Positions 46,391-57,707 of a stretch of 64,000 nucleotides of DNA are shown here, in pieces (the stretch's first letter is position 1; each line of letters opens with the position of its first letter). A model generated the notes under the pieces. That model searched no databases, was not told the DNA's origin, and saw only the letters and a list, made by a program, of their open reading frames with translations. Source of the stretch: Alkalibacterium sp. MB6 (lineage in GTDB: Bacteria > Bacillota > Bacilli > Lactobacillales > Carnobacteriaceae_A); contig NZ_PREX01000001.1 of assembly GCF_009935905.1 (NCBI RefSeq), positions 62,001 to 126,000 on the forward strand, written 5' to 3'. The position numbers and the translations under genes were made by a program.

Positions 46391-47161
46391 TTATTTCGAG
46401 GTTTTCTTTTTATTTTCTCTATAGAATGAAGGAGACACTTTCTTGTAGTCTTTAAAATTTCGGTTAAAGGTGCGTAAGGTTTTATAGCCACATTTTTGAG
46501 CAATGTCACTTACCGTGTCTTCTGTGCTTTCCAATAAATAAGCTGCCTGACTCACCCGGTACCGGTTGACATAATGGGTAAAGGTGAGGTTGGTGTATTG
46601 ATAAAACAATTTCGACAAATACGCATAATCGTATTGAAGGGCTTTGGCCACATCTTTTAGCGTACACTCTGTCGCATAGTGATCGTCAATAAATAACAGC
46701 ATATTTTGTATAATTTTTCGCTTAGAGGATACTTCTACCGGGACCACTTCGGTTTGTTTTATAAACTGAGCACATATAGAATACAAAAAGCTTTTTTGAG
46801 AATAAATAAAATCCAACTCGTCTTCATTAGGAAGAGAGTTTAGTATCAGTTTATTATTGACTGGCATAAAGCCTTTATAAGTCGAGTAAAAATGTCCAAT
46901 CATTTCTGGAGAAAAGATAATCACGCTACAGACAGAATCTTTGGGTGTATGTAGCTTGTGCAGTTGATTGGGAAAAATAAATACGGCTTCTTTTTCTTTT
47001 AATGTATAATCCACTTCTTCAATTGTAATGAGCATTTCTCCTTTTTCAACCGTGATGAACTCATACGCTCTGTGGAAATGTAAGGGAAACGAATTGGAAT
47101 GCAGTCGTTGAAATTGAAAGGATTCCTCTTCTTCCATACCATGTTGTTCAAAAAAATACAT
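46391..47161 (-). CDS. AraC-family transcriptional regulator
   Basis: 256 aa from the ATG at 47161, with GGAGG 10 bases upstream. The N-terminal cupin-type sensor has LHFHRAYEFITVEKGEM (about 33-49). The C-terminal double helix-turn-helix (about 155-250) ends with VSDIAQKCGYKTLRTFNRNFKDYKKVSPSFYR. Ligand unknown; no sugar genes are adjacent, so its target is not evident. Confidence 0.9.
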   Translation of the reverse strand: MYFFEQHGMEEEESFQFQRLHSNSFPLHFHRAYEFITVEKGEMLITIEEVDYTLKEKEAVFIFPNQLHKLHTPKDSVCSVIIFSPEMIGHFYSTYKGFMPVNNKLILNSLPNEDELDFIYSQKSFLYSICAQFIKQTEVVPVEVSSKRKIIQNMLLFIDDHYATECTLKDVAKALQYDYAYLSKLFYQYTNLTFTHYVNRYRVSQAAYLLESTEDTVSDIAQKCGYKTLRTFNRNFKDYKKVSPSFYRENKKKTSK

Positions 47162-47256
47162 ACGTTTCTTTCCTCCGAATAACACTAATTTTGTCTATAT
47201 CAGTATACTATATTCACTGGTAAATAGACAGTCCTGTATACATGAATACGCTTTTT

Positions 47257-47296
47257 TTCAGAAACAGAAAAAGACAGGCCATCCGTAGACAGTCTG
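47257..47296 (-). terminator. Terminator after mnmA
   Basis: AAAGACAG and CTGTCTTT arms around a loop, with a TTTTTC tail on the minus strand. Confidence 0.75.
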
Positions 47297-47309
47297 TCTT
47301 TGTATTTAA

Positions 47310-48437
<1,128 letters not shown>

Positions 48438-48504
48438 TCACCATCATTTCAGTTAAATTCTGCTACTCAACGAATTGAAGGTTCGTTAGCTTACAGCTCA
48501 TTCC

Positions 48505-48532
48505 ATTATACTTACTCAAAGTAAGAAGTCAA
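48505..48532 (-). promoter_or_regulatory. mnmA promoter with palindromic spacer
   Basis: TTGACT, 16-bp spacer, TATAAT on the minus strand. The spacer is the inverted repeat CTTAC-TTTGA-GTAAG, a candidate operator. Confidence 0.7.
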
Positions 48533-48589
48533 GTCATTCCGGGCTTTTTAGCCTTTTTTTATGTTTATTTATGAACAGTCTAGTAACAG

Positions 48590-48655
48590 TAAAACACGAC
48601 GGATAGGCGATTCTAAGTCTATTGAAAGCTTAAGAACCATTTATCTCGTCGTGTG
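48590..48655 (-). terminator. Hairpin after the DUF1831 gene
   Basis: CACACGACGAGATA and TATCCGTCGTGTTTT arms close a long loop; it could end the desulfurase operon before the mnmA promoter. Confidence 0.65.
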
Positions 48656-48665
48656 CTATTTTTAG

Positions 48666-49019
48666 TTAATTGACTTTTTTCAATACAGAGGCTTCAGTCA
48701 GTGACACTAATATATTTTCAGCAAAATCACGTTGAGCTTTAAGCTGATCGTTCTTATATAAATCAACCTTCTTTAAGCCGTTTGCCGTTACTGCAGACAG
48801 TTTCAAACCGTCTAATTCTTTTGATACGGTGATTTTTAACTTGGGGGCTGTTTTATCTGTCACATTCAAACCCAAAACACGTTCATAAACAAATGATCCG
48901 TTTTTTGTTTCTAAAAAACCGTTATCCCTTAAGGTATACCGTTTCACCTGTTCATGAAGCGTATAAGACTCTTTACTTCCTAATAGGCTAGCGCTTGGTG
49001 GTGTACTCAATATAAGCAT
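48666..49019 (-). CDS. DUF1831 family protein
   Basis: 117 aa. The family is limited mainly to Lactobacillales and usually sits next to the cysteine desulfurase, as here (33 bases downstream of it). Visible pattern: YTLHEQVKRYTLRDNGFLETKNGSFVYER. A TTG start three codons later at 49010 has AGAGG at better spacing. Function unknown, perhaps sulfur transfer. Confidence 0.82.
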   Translation of the reverse strand: MLILSTPPSASLLGSKESYTLHEQVKRYTLRDNGFLETKNGSFVYERVLGLNVTDKTAPKLKITVSKELDGLKLSAVTANGLKKVDLYKNDQLKAQRDFAENILVSLTEASVLKKVN

Positions 49020-49052
49020 CCTCTCATTCTCTTTTCTTTCATTATTCGCAAA

Positions 49053-50201
49053 CTAAGACAAAAAAGCAATAGCCTTTTCAATGTTATCGATTAAATAATG
49101 AATCCCTTCTTCATTATTACCTAATCCAAAGCTAATCCGAATGGTTTCTGAGATAGCCGGATGATGTTCACCATACAAGGCAGTTAAGACATGGCTCGGG
49201 TCTACATTTCCTGCAGAACAAGCTGATCCAATGGACACCGCGATAGTCGCTAAGTCCAAATGGATTAATAACCGTTCAGCGGGTACACCTGGAAGGTGCA
49301 AACTTAATATATGAGGCAAACTATTTTCTAAGGAACCATTGACTGTGTAGTTGATTCCCTTTTCCTCTAATGTTTGAACCGCTAAGTGTTTTAACCCCTT
49401 ATACTCTTGTCTCAACTCGTCCTGCTGCGCTTGTCTCAGTTCAACCGCCTTTTGAAAGCCCAGAATAGCAGGGATATTCTCCGTGCCTGCTCGTTTTTTA
49501 TTTTCCTGCTCGCCTCCAAGCATCATACTTGGAATAGGCATATCTTTATTTACATATAAAAAGCCAATGCCTTTAGGGCCGTTAATTTTATGAGAAGACA
49601 CGGACAGCATATCAATGTGTTGCTTTTTGACATCAATTTTTTCGGTTCCATAAGCTTGAACCGCATCTGTATGAAAGAGAATTTTCCGGTCTTGATTAGC
49701 CAGCATCTGCCCGATGTCTTCGATAGGTTGAATCGTTCCCACTTCATTGTTTCCATAAATGATCGAAACTAAAATCGTATCTTCCCTCAACGCTTCTTCG
49801 ACTTGATCGGCTGTGATGAAGCCTTCCTCGTTGACAGGTAAAAACGTGATAACATAACCTTCTTTTTCCAAAGACAATAACGGTTCCCTCACAGCAGGGT
49901 GTTCAACCGCTGTCGAGATGATGTGCTTCCCTTTTGATTTGAACTTTCTGGCCGTTCCCATAATCGCTGTGTTGTCACTTTCCGTCCCACCACTGGTTAA
50001 GATTATTTCTTTTGGTTCAGCATGGATACTTTTTGCAAAGACGACTCGGGCTTCTTCTAACATCCCTTTACTCTCTCTACCTATTTGATGGATGCTTGAA
50101 GCATTGCCGTAATGCTCGGTCATAGCCTGAGTCATGACTTGAATCACTTCAGGATGCATAGGTGATGTCGCCGCATGGTCAAAATACGTCTGTTTATTCA
50201 T
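49053..50201 (-). CDS. Cysteine desulfurase (NifS/IscS type)
   Basis: 382 aa PLP enzyme that mobilises sulfur from cysteine. N-terminal YFDHAATSPMHPEV, the PLP lysine in SSHKINGPKGIG (about 205) and the catalytic-cysteine loop SIGSACSAGN (about 325) are intact. Neighbouring DUF1831 and mnmA suggest the sulfur goes chiefly to tRNA thiolation. No SufU/IscU scaffold in the window. Confidence 0.94.
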   Translation of the reverse strand: MNKQTYFDHAATSPMHPEVIQVMTQAMTEHYGNASSIHQIGRESKGMLEEARVVFAKSIHAEPKEIILTSGGTESDNTAIMGTARKFKSKGKHIISTAVEHPAVREPLLSLEKEGYVITFLPVNEEGFITADQVEEALREDTILVSIIYGNNEVGTIQPIEDIGQMLANQDRKILFHTDAVQAYGTEKIDVKKQHIDMLSVSSHKINGPKGIGFLYVNKDMPIPSMMLGGEQENKKRAGTENIPAILGFQKAVELRQAQQDELRQEYKGLKHLAVQTLEEKGINYTVNGSLENSLPHILSLHLPGVPAERLLIHLDLATIAVSIGSACSAGNVDPSHVLTALYGEHHPAISETIRISFGLGNNEEGIHYLIDNIEKAIAFLS

Positions 50202-50237
50202 TGCTATTCCCTTCTCACTTTTTTCTTTATACTAGTA

Positions 50238-52502
50238 TCAAGATAGTTCAATATCAGGATACAGCATCGTTAATACTTTTTTAGTTAACCTCTGACCTTC
50301 GCCTTTATGAACGTAGGCATGCATGTGCATAGCTGGGTTGTAATTGGCTTCAATGACCGAATAGGCCGCTTGAGTATCTGTATTCTCAAGCGTTAAATCA
50401 GGAATAATTAAGTCCAGTCCAGTCACTTTCACTCCAAGGGCATCCGCCATATCTTCTGCTAGCTTCTTAAAATAATCTGGCATCTGGTTAGTCATATCCA
50501 CAGAGTCCCCACCAGTTGAGATATTTGAGTTTTCTCTCAAATAAACCGTCTTTCCTTTTTCAAGGATACTGTCAAACTGATAACCTTGTTCTTTTAGCAT
50601 CAATTGTTCAATTTCACCCATTTTAATTTTCTCAAGAGGTGCACGGTGATTCCCTCCACGGTAAGGATGGGTATTCTTTTCTTCTATTAATTCTTTAACT
50701 GTATGCGTCCCGTCTCCAGTCACATTAGCTGGAATTCTTAACACAACAGCCTCTGTTCGTCCATTTAAAACGAAAAAGCGGTATTCTGTACCCTCTATAA
50801 ATTCTTCAACTAAGACTTCACTGTCTTCTTTAAAAGCTAGTCTAATGCCTTCTTCGTAAGACTCCTTTGAAGGCGGGTTTTTAAATATCGTAATACCTAA
50901 GCCGTAGTTAGTGGATTTGGGTTTAATAACAATGGCTTTATCTTTAAATAAATCAAAATAAGCAACGGCTTCTTTAACAGTACTAAACTCATTCCCTTTA
51001 GGAACAGAGTACCCATGTTTTTCGAGTATCTTCTTCGTCACTGTTTTGTTACCCATAAGCCAGTGAGAAATGGTGGAATCCTTCGATGTCATATTGGCAT
51101 TTCTCACATATTCTGTTTTGCCTTTATACGTTAATTCAAGAAATTGATCGTGTTTGTCTAAGACATCCACGTCTATACCCATTTGCAAGGCATCAAATAG
51201 GAGTAACTGTGTACTCATTTCCATATCGTCAAAGCCCCGGAGCAGGAATGGCTTCTCGTAAGACAAATTTTTATAACGTTTCCCTAATGAAATACCCAAG
51301 TTGACAAAGGATCCTTCTTCCTCGACTGCTCGGACAGTTCTAGCCGCAAGAGTGAGTTCAGGGTGTTCAAAAACTCTAACTGCTTTGTTTAAGACGTTTT
51401 GATAGTCAGGTGACAGATTCAAGTCCTTTGCCGTTTGCTTCATTTCTTCTATCAAAGCCAAGCCTTCTGCTTTATAGTGAGATTCAGAAAACGGGTCTTC
51501 CATCGCTGTGACTTCGTTTTGTTTCATTCCTTGTTCAACGTCTTGGCTGTCACTGTCTTTGTCCATCCATACCATTGTTTTTAAAAAGAGATCAACCAGT
51601 TGCGTTTGGTCATAAGAAAATCCCATCGCGTCAAACGGATTCACATCAAAGGATCGCAACTCAATATAGCGAATGCCATGAGTTAACAAGTTACTAACAG
51701 CCTTACCTTTCCCTCTCAAACGAGCAGCACCATAATATTCTCTTTCTTCTAAAAGAATGCCCTCTTCTACCATTTGTTCAATATCAGAAGCGTACTCTTT
51801 GACGGAATCATATGATACTGTATGGTCAAATGAGTTATGATACCCCAACGGACTGTTTCTAATACTTCTGCTGTAGCTTTTCACGTCATCTGAAAAGGTT
51901 GGGTCACACACTGGAGACGCACCAAATAAATAGGTCAATACCCACTGGTACCTAAAGAAATTGCGAGAAAGCTTCAAGTACGCCTCGTTCACTGCTTGCT
52001 GCTTGACTTCTTCACTTTCAAAATGACTAGACAAAGCGTTCAGAAAATCTGGCGAAAAGGAAAAGTTGAAGTGAATCCCACTAATCATCTGCTTCTTCTT
52101 GCCGTACTTTTCAGCCAAGCCTTCACGGTAGATAATTTCTTTTTTATCTTCTACATCAATGATTGGAATTAACTCTTCTTCAGGAAGCACACTCGGCATA
52201 CTAAATGGCCAAATGAATTCATCTTCAGAGAGACTGCGGTTCGCCACATCGTGTAAAGCAGTCAAGAATTGATACTGCTCATTTAAAGCCGTCTGTGGAG
52301 GCGTGACCAGTTCCAGTTGCGATTCACTGAAGTCGGTTTGTATATAAGGATGAAAACTGCGGTTCCCAAAAACGCTGGGATGCGGTGTTAAAGCTAGTCG
52401 CCCATCCATTAAGGTTCTTAAGCCTTCCTTTTCAATACCGAAAGAGCCTTTTGAAAATAATAGTTCTAAATGGTGTTCTTTAATTATCGTTTTTATCATC
52501 AT
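50238..52502 (-). CDS. gshF: Bifunctional glutathione synthetase GshF (GshAB)
   Basis: 754 aa single-chain enzyme that makes glutathione from glutamate, cysteine and glycine. The N-terminal part (about 1-480) is a glutamate-cysteine ligase, with FGIEKEGLRTL and SGIHFNFSFS; the C-terminal part (about 490-754) is an ATP-grasp ligase with VIKPKSTNYGLGI and VEEFIEGTEYRFFVLNG. GAGG lies upstream of the ATG. Such fusions occur in some lactic acid bacteria and pathogens. Confidence 0.95.
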   Translation of the reverse strand: MMIKTIIKEHHLELLFSKGSFGIEKEGLRTLMDGRLALTPHPSVFGNRSFHPYIQTDFSESQLELVTPPQTALNEQYQFLTALHDVANRSLSEDEFIWPFSMPSVLPEEELIPIIDVEDKKEIIYREGLAEKYGKKKQMISGIHFNFSFSPDFLNALSSHFESEEVKQQAVNEAYLKLSRNFFRYQWVLTYLFGASPVCDPTFSDDVKSYSRSIRNSPLGYHNSFDHTVSYDSVKEYASDIEQMVEEGILLEEREYYGAARLRGKGKAVSNLLTHGIRYIELRSFDVNPFDAMGFSYDQTQLVDLFLKTMVWMDKDSDSQDVEQGMKQNEVTAMEDPFSESHYKAEGLALIEEMKQTAKDLNLSPDYQNVLNKAVRVFEHPELTLAARTVRAVEEEGSFVNLGISLGKRYKNLSYEKPFLLRGFDDMEMSTQLLLFDALQMGIDVDVLDKHDQFLELTYKGKTEYVRNANMTSKDSTISHWLMGNKTVTKKILEKHGYSVPKGNEFSTVKEAVAYFDLFKDKAIVIKPKSTNYGLGITIFKNPPSKESYEEGIRLAFKEDSEVLVEEFIEGTEYRFFVLNGRTEAVVLRIPANVTGDGTHTVKELIEEKNTHPYRGGNHRAPLEKIKMGEIEQLMLKEQGYQFDSILEKGKTVYLRENSNISTGGDSVDMTNQMPDYFKKLAEDMADALGVKVTGLDLIIPDLTLENTDTQAAYSVIEANYNPAMHMHAYVHKGEGQRLTKKVLTMLYPDIELS

Positions 52503-52602
52503 TCTACTCTTACCTCAATACTTATTTTTTACTTACTAATGTCAAGTATTATCTTATCATAAAGGGGACTCTCAACATAGAGAAAAGAAAGCTTCTCTTC
52601 TC

Positions 52603-52614
52603 GAACATTCGTTC
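52603..52614. promoter_or_regulatory. LexA-like box upstream of rarA
   Basis: GAAC-ATTC-GTTC matches the core GAAC-N4-GTTC. It lies 30 bases before the TATACT -10 box and about 94 bases before the rarA start. Confidence 0.6.
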
Positions 52615-52707
52615 ACTATTGTTTTGTTTTGACAAACGAAATGCTATACTGTTAGTACATTTATCAAAAGATACGTTTCATTCATTATATATTAAAGGAG
52701 ACTACCT

Positions 52708-53973
52708 GTGAATAAACCTTTAGCTTACCGCATGCGCCCAACAGCTATCGACCAAGTCGTTGGCCAGAAGCATTTAGTCAGTGAAGGGAAAATTATTTGG
52801 AGAATGGTTAAAGCCAAGCAATTATCCTCCATGATTCTTTACGGTCCGCCTGGCATTGGTAAGACAAGTATCGCCAGTGCCATTGCCGGCTCAACAAAAT
52901 ATGCCTTTCGTAAATTAAATGCGGCTACCGATACAAAAAAAGACTTGCAAATAGTGGTTGAAGAAGCAAAAATGAGCGGAACAGTTATTCTTCTCTTGGA
53001 TGAGGTCCATCGATTGGATAAACCCAAACAGGACTTTCTTCTTCCGCATTTGGAAAATGGCCGGATTGTACTCATCGGCGCAACGACTGAAAACCCATAT
53101 ATTTCCATCCACCCGGCGATTAGAAGCCGATCTCAAATATTTGAGTTGCAGCCATTATCAGAAGCAGATATCACTCATGCTTTGAAACGTGCCTTAACGG
53201 ACACGGAAAATGGACTAGGAAAAGTGGATGTGTCTATAGAAGACCACGTCCTCAACTACTTTTCTCGTGTGACTAATGGAGATTTGAGAAGTGCCTTAAA
53301 TGCCTTAGAGTTGGCAGTTAATTCAACTGAACCCGATGATTCTGGAACGGTTGTGATTACCTTGGATATAGCAGAAGAATGCTTGCAACGTAAAGCCCTC
53401 ACTCACGATAAAGACGGTGATGGCCATTACAATGCGATTTCTGCTTTTCAAAAATCGATTCGAGGCAGTGATGTACACGCTGCCCTTCATTACTTAGCTC
53501 GCCTTTTAGAAGCTGGCGAATTAAAAGTAGCTATAAGGCGACTCATTGTGACGGCTTATGAAGATATCGGATTAGCCAATCCTGCCGGTGTCGCCAGAGT
53601 AGTGACTGCCGTCGAAGCTGCTGAAAAGATTGGCCTTCCAGAAGCGCGTATTCCTTTAGCTAACGCGGTTATAGAAATGTGCCTGTCTCCTAAGTCCAAT
53701 AGCGCCATATCGGCTATAGACGAGGCCTTAAGTGACGTTAGACAAGGGATCAGTGGAGATGTGCCTAAGCATTTGAAAGACACTCATTATAAAGGAGCGA
53801 CAACGTTAGGTAGTGGCGTGGGCTACCAATTCCCACATGATTTTGACCATCACTGGGTCAAACAACAATACTTACCAGAAAGGTTAAAAAAGCGTACCTA
53901 CTATAATCCTGCCTCCACTTCCAAATTTGAAGATGCCTTATCTAAGCAGTTAGATAAGTTTAATAACAAATAA
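52708..53973 (+). CDS. rarA: Replication-associated recombination protein RarA (MgsA)
   Basis: 421 aa AAA+ ATPase related to clamp loaders that acts at stalled replication forks. Walker A is GPPGIGKTS near residue 49, Walker B LLLDEVHRLD near 98, and the C-terminal tetramerisation domain includes GATTLGSGVGYQFPHDF. GTG start with AAAGGAGA upstream. An SOS-type box upstream fits a repair role. 6S RNA follows. Confidence 0.95.
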   Translation: MNKPLAYRMRPTAIDQVVGQKHLVSEGKIIWRMVKAKQLSSMILYGPPGIGKTSIASAIAGSTKYAFRKLNAATDTKKDLQIVVEEAKMSGTVILLLDEVHRLDKPKQDFLLPHLENGRIVLIGATTENPYISIHPAIRSRSQIFELQPLSEADITHALKRALTDTENGLGKVDVSIEDHVLNYFSRVTNGDLRSALNALELAVNSTEPDDSGTVVITLDIAEECLQRKALTHDKDGDGHYNAISAFQKSIRGSDVHAALHYLARLLEAGELKVAIRRLIVTAYEDIGLANPAGVARVVTAVEAAEKIGLPEARIPLANAVIEMCLSPKSNSAISAIDEALSDVRQGISGDVPKHLKDTHYKGATTLGSGVGYQFPHDFDHHWVKQQYLPERLKKRTYYNPASTSKFEDALSKQLDKFNNK

Positions 53974-54001
53974 ACTTTTTTACGGAGTGTAAGCGTCTGT
54001 A

Positions 54002-54030
54002 TTGACGAAGAGACCTACCTGTGCTATTAT
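54002..54030 (+). promoter_or_regulatory. 6S RNA promoter
   Basis: TTGACG, 17-bp spacer, TATTAT. Confidence 0.8.
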
Positions 54031-54036
54031 AAGGAT

Positions 54037-54230
54037 AAGAATTCTGAGGTGTGCGCATTGCCAGCCTACAGTGTTGACCGAACATTTTATTAATACATTG
54101 GGATTCTGATGGAAGATATCCAAGACATGCCTTATCACTTGGTAGTCGGGATAGATTCCTGTGAAGCCCACCTGCTTAGTAGCGGGTTCAACCTAACTTG
54201 GCATTAACCGGCACCATCGGAATTTCTTAT
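54037..54230 (+). ncRNA. ssrS: 6S RNA (Lacto-usp type)
   Basis: A non-coding 194-base transcript with its own promoter. Ends are complementary: AAGAATTCTGAGGTG pairs with CACCATCGGAATTTCTT, the closing stem of 6S RNA; the centre is an internal loop with further stems (GTTCAACC, GTAGTCGGG). It lies directly before a universal stress protein gene, the defining context of the Lactobacillales Lacto-usp motif, later assigned as 6S RNA. It binds housekeeping RNA polymerase. Boundaries are approximate. Confidence 0.85.
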
Positions 54231-54243
54231 ACTTAGATACTAA

Positions 54244-54279
54244 TTGAGCGGAGACTTTATGTCTCTGCTCTTTTTTTTG
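54244..54279 (+). terminator. 6S RNA terminator
   Basis: GAGC-GGAGAC-TTTAT-GTCTC-TGCTC stem followed by eight T. Confidence 0.9.
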
Positions 54280-54358
54280 ATGAAACCTTGTTATTATTAC
54301 TAAACGACCACCTTTTGAGTTATAATAACTATAACAACAAGAAAGGACGTGTTTATTC

Positions 54359-54817
54359 ATGTTACAAGAATATACAAGGATTTTAGTAGCTGTGGACGGA
54401 TCTGAACAGGCAAAAAAAGCTTTTACAAAAGCCATCGAGGTGGCGAAACGTAACAATGCTGTCTTAGTCTTAGCTCACATCATTGATACCCGAGCGTATC
54501 AGTCGTTCTCCACATTTGATGGAACAATTGCCGATAATGCTCGTGTTGAGGCAAAAAATACCCTTCAAGACTATAAGGCGCACGCTGAAAAAGAAGGCGT
54601 GCAAGAAGTAAAAGTTGTACTGGAATACGGATCGCCAAAAGTCATGATAGCCAAACAAATTCCTGAAGCTGAACAGATTGACCTCATCATGCTAGGAGCA
54701 ACTGGCTTGAACGCTGTCGAACGAATCTTTGTTGGTTCTGTATCAGAATACGTTATTCGTCAGGCACGTTGTGATGTGATGATTATTCGTACTGATTTAA
54801 ATAATAAACTGAATTAA
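54359..54817 (+). CDS. Universal stress protein (UspA family)
   Basis: 152 aa, one Usp domain. Nucleotide-binding motif GATGLNAVERIFVGSVSEYV (about 120-139) indicates the ATP-binding subgroup. Exact role unknown; such proteins dimerise and rise under starvation or stress. It has AAGGA upstream and is separated from 6S RNA by a terminator, so it is likely a separate transcript. Confidence 0.92.
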   Translation: MLQEYTRILVAVDGSEQAKKAFTKAIEVAKRNNAVLVLAHIIDTRAYQSFSTFDGTIADNARVEAKNTLQDYKAHAEKEGVQEVKVVLEYGSPKVMIAKQIPEAEQIDLIMLGATGLNAVERIFVGSVSEYVIRQARCDVMIIRTDLNNKLN

Positions 54818-54875
54818 CTCAGTCGAGTCGCATTCACTATCCCAATTTCTTTGGGTTTCTATGATACACATAGGC

Positions 54876-54924
54876 AAAAACAGCTCCCTTATCGACCGTA
54901 ATGGTCAACAAGAGAGCTGTTTTT
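54876..54924. terminator. Bidirectional terminator between usp and ackA
   Basis: AAAAACAGCTC ... GAGCTGTTTTT perfect arms; serves the convergent genes. Confidence 0.88.
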
Positions 54925-54939
54925 CTTATCTAACTCATA

Positions 54940-56139
54940 TTAGTTAGATGAGTTTTTGAACTTCTCAACATCACGAGTAATTACTAATTCCTCGTCCGTT
55001 GGTACTAATAACACTTTAACTTTTGAATCGTCAGTAGAGATAAATCGTTCTTTTCCACGAACATTGTTCGCTTCTTCGTCAATGTCTGCTCCTAAGAAAG
55101 ACAGGCCGTCAATCACGTTTTTACGTGTATCCACACCATTTTCTCCAATTCCAGCAGTAAAGACAATCGCGTCAACACCATTCATTGTCGCAGCGTAAGA
55201 TCCAATGTATTTTCTAACACGGTCTTCAAAGATACGTAGAGCTAACTCTGCTCTTTCGTCCGTTGCTTCTGCATCTTCTAAGTCTCTCATGTCACTTGAA
55301 ATGCCAGATAGACCCTTCAAACCAGATTTGTTGTTTAACACATAAATCATTTCTTCAATTGTTTCAATGCCTTCTTTTCTCATTAAGAAAGGTAAAAGTG
55401 ACGCATCGATGTCACCAGAACGGGTACCCATTGTGACACCAGCTAAAGGAGTGAAGCCCATTGACGTATCAACAGATTTTCCGCCTTCAACAGCTGTGAT
55501 AGATGCCCCATTACCTAAGTGGCATGTAATAATTTTTAAATCTTCAATGGGTTTACCCATCATTTCAGCTGCACGTTCAGCAACAAATTTGTGGCTTGTT
55601 CCGTGTGCGCCATATTTACGAGCGTTATACTTTTCATAGTATTCTAAAGGGATACTGTACAAGTAATTTACTTTAGGCATAGTCGTGTGGAACGATGTAT
55701 CGAATACAGCAACGCTTGTAATATCTGGTAAAATCTTACGGAAAGCACGGATACCCGTTGCATTCGCTGGATTGTGAAGTGGCGCAAATTCGGCCAAGCC
55801 TTCAATTTGATCGATGACTTCATCAGTTACTAAAGCAGAATCTTCGAAGATTTCTCCACCAGCAACGACACGGTGCCCGACACCAGTGATTTCGTTAAAG
55901 TCTGCAATAATTTCCAATTCGCTTAGTTGTTTTAATAGCATTTCTACAGCTATTTCATGGTCAGCAATATCAACAATTGTTTCGTACTTTTGACCCTCAC
56001 CGTATTTAATAGTAAAGATAGAATCGTTTAAACCGATACGTTCAACAATTCCTGATGCCAATACCTTTTCTTCTGGCATTTGGTATAATTTCCATTTTAA
56101 ACTGGAACTCCCAGCGTTAATGGCCATTGTTTTTGTCAT
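54940..56139 (-). CDS. ackA: Acetate kinase
   Basis: 399 aa from the ATG at 56139 (GGGAG upstream; the longer frame overlaps the preceding gene). Makes ATP from acetyl phosphate. N-terminal [23 protein letters not shown] and [16 protein letters not shown] and the C-terminal FTAGIGENG are the family motifs. Placed 16 bases after a YtxK-type methyltransferase gene. Confidence 0.96.
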   Translation of the reverse strand: MTKTMAINAGSSSLKWKLYQMPEEKVLASGIVERIGLNDSIFTIKYGEGQKYETIVDIADHEIAVEMLLKQLSELEIIADFNEITGVGHRVVAGGEIFEDSALVTDEVIDQIEGLAEFAPLHNPANATGIRAFRKILPDITSVAVFDTSFHTTMPKVNYLYSIPLEYYEKYNARKYGAHGTSHKFVAERAAEMMGKPIEDLKIITCHLGNGASITAVEGGKSVDTSMGFTPLAGVTMGTRSGDIDASLLPFLMRKEGIETIEEMIYVLNNKSGLKGLSGISSDMRDLEDAEATDERAELALRIFEDRVRKYIGSYAATMNGVDAIVFTAGIGENGVDTRKNVIDGLSFLGADIDEEANNVRGKERFISTDDSKVKVLLVPTDEELVITRDVEKFKNSSN

Positions 56140-56155
56140 ATAAATCGCTCCCTTT

Positions 56156-57166
56156 TTAAATAATTCCTTGTTCTGTTTTCCAGTGACGTATATCTGCAAT
56201 AAACTTATGGTACGCTTCTTTGTCACTTGAAAGTGGTGCATTAGCAATCAGGACTTCTTGAGCCTGCTTACTGTTCTCACTCTTCTTCTGGACAATAAAG
56301 ATTGACTTCTTGGACTGTTCATTTTTGAACCACTCACTTGGCAAATGGATAATCCCTTGAACGTGTCCTACTTTTTGTACATAAGACAGGAGGCTTTTTA
56401 CTTCCTCTGCTTCAAAGGTACTGGTAGGCAAGAGATAAAAACCAAAGCCCCCATCCTTCATATAATTGATGGATTGTTCAATTAATAAGTAATGGCTGAA
56501 GGAATGTCCCTCTTCAAAGCTCGTTTGAAAGGACTCCTGGTCAATCGGTTTAGGGTAATAGCCAATGGGAAGATCCATGACCATGATGTCAGCCGGATTA
56601 ATCAACAACGCTTGCAAGGAATCCTGCAGCTGAAGTTCAATCGGTATGCCTAGTAGGGCTGAAAATGTTGACGCTAGAGCAATGAGACTGTCATCATTAT
56701 CTACACCCGTCAGCGTTAACGACTTGTCTCGTGAGACCAATGACGTATAGATAGTAAATAACAAATTCCCCGTGCCTACAGATAAATCTGTGAGGTGTAG
56801 GGATTGTTTGCCTTCAAAGAATAGTTCAATCATCATTGCGACCAATACACCGATGGCATCTGGAGTTGGCTGATGGTTTGGCTGAAGTAAATCTTCTTTG
56901 GCTGCCTTAATGAGTGCCAGTTGAACGACTTGCTTCTTTTCCTCAGGAGTTAAAGACATCCAATCCATTGACTGGTACAGCTTCGTTAACTGTTCTACTG
57001 TTTCGGGTCCAGGAAGTCCGTCTTCAACATGGACCTTGCCTTCATCGACAATGTTCTCACCCGTTTCTACGAGTCCTTCAATGAAAGTGCCATCCAAGTC
57101 CTGCTGAATAAGTAACGCTGATTGATTTAAAAGAGTATAAAACTGTTCTACCTTTTCAATGTTCAA
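56156..57166 (-). CDS. YtxK-like class I SAM-dependent methyltransferase
   Basis: About 336 aa if the TTG near 57166 is used (AAAGGA upstream); an open frame extends 27 codons further. A helical N-terminal domain (to about 100) is followed by a methyltransferase fold with [14 protein letters not shown] and MDLPIGYYP, in place of the NPPY of adenine methylases. Commonly precedes ackA in Firmicutes; substrate unknown, not evidently a DNA site-specific enzyme. Confidence 0.85.
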   Translation of the reverse strand: MNIEKVEQFYTLLNQSALLIQQDLDGTFIEGLVETGENIVDEGKVHVEDGLPGPETVEQLTKLYQSMDWMSLTPEEKKQVVQLALIKAAKEDLLQPNHQPTPDAIGVLVAMMIELFFEGKQSLHLTDLSVGTGNLLFTIYTSLVSRDKSLTLTGVDNDDSLIALASTFSALLGIPIELQLQDSLQALLINPADIMVMDLPIGYYPKPIDQESFQTSFEEGHSFSHYLLIEQSINYMKDGGFGFYLLPTSTFEAEEVKSLLSYVQKVGHVQGIIHLPSEWFKNEQSKKSIFIVQKKSENSKQAQEVLIANAPLSSDKEAYHKFIADIRHWKTEQGII

Positions 57167-57350
57167 GCCCGATAATCCTTTCGTCCGATGAATTGTAATC
57201 CTATCATGTGATAAAGCACGTTTGTGCAAAACGACTGTAAACAACAAGGCTTACTTCTTTTTATTTTAACCTATTTATGACCCGTTCACAAGTTGTAACC
57301 TGTTTGACCAGGGAGGACTAACCTATGACAGGTTGTCATATCCCAAGGCA

Positions 57351-57395
57351 TAAAAAAAAGGAATCACAATCAATATAGATTAATGATTCCTTTGA
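57351..57395 (-). terminator. Terminator of the rplU-prp-rpmA operon
   Basis: CAAAGGAATCA ... TGATTCCTTT stem with an eight-T run on the minus strand. Confidence 0.88.
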
Positions 57396-57400
57396 CTATA

Positions 57401-57685
57401 TTAGTTTGCTACTGGATATACAGACACTTGCTTTTTGTTTTTCCCTTTACGTTCAAAACGTACAACACCGTCTATTTTAGCAAATAAGGTGTCATCTCCA
57501 CCTCTGCCCACGTTTTCTCCTGGGAAAATCTTCGTTCCTCTTTGACGGAATAAGATTGATCCACCAGTTACAACCTGGCCATCTCCTCTTTTAGCTCCTA
57601 AACGTTTGGATTGAGAATCACGACCGTTTGAAGTCGATCCTCCTCCTTTTTTAGTAGCGAAGAATTGTAAATTCATTTTCAACAT
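57401..57685 (-). CDS. rpmA: 50S ribosomal protein L27
   Basis: 94 aa. The first residues [16 protein letters not shown] form the Firmicutes-type N-terminal extension, cut by Prp after LQFF to expose the tail that reaches the peptidyl-transferase centre. Body motif [19 protein letters not shown]. Third gene of the operon, 22 bases after prp. Confidence 0.96.
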   Translation of the reverse strand: MLKMNLQFFATKKGGGSTSNGRDSQSKRLGAKRGDGQVVTGGSILFRQRGTKIFPGENVGRGGDDTLFAKIDGVVRFERKGKNKKQVSVYPVAN

Positions 57686-57707
57686 ACTCGATGCACCTCC
57701 ATTACTT

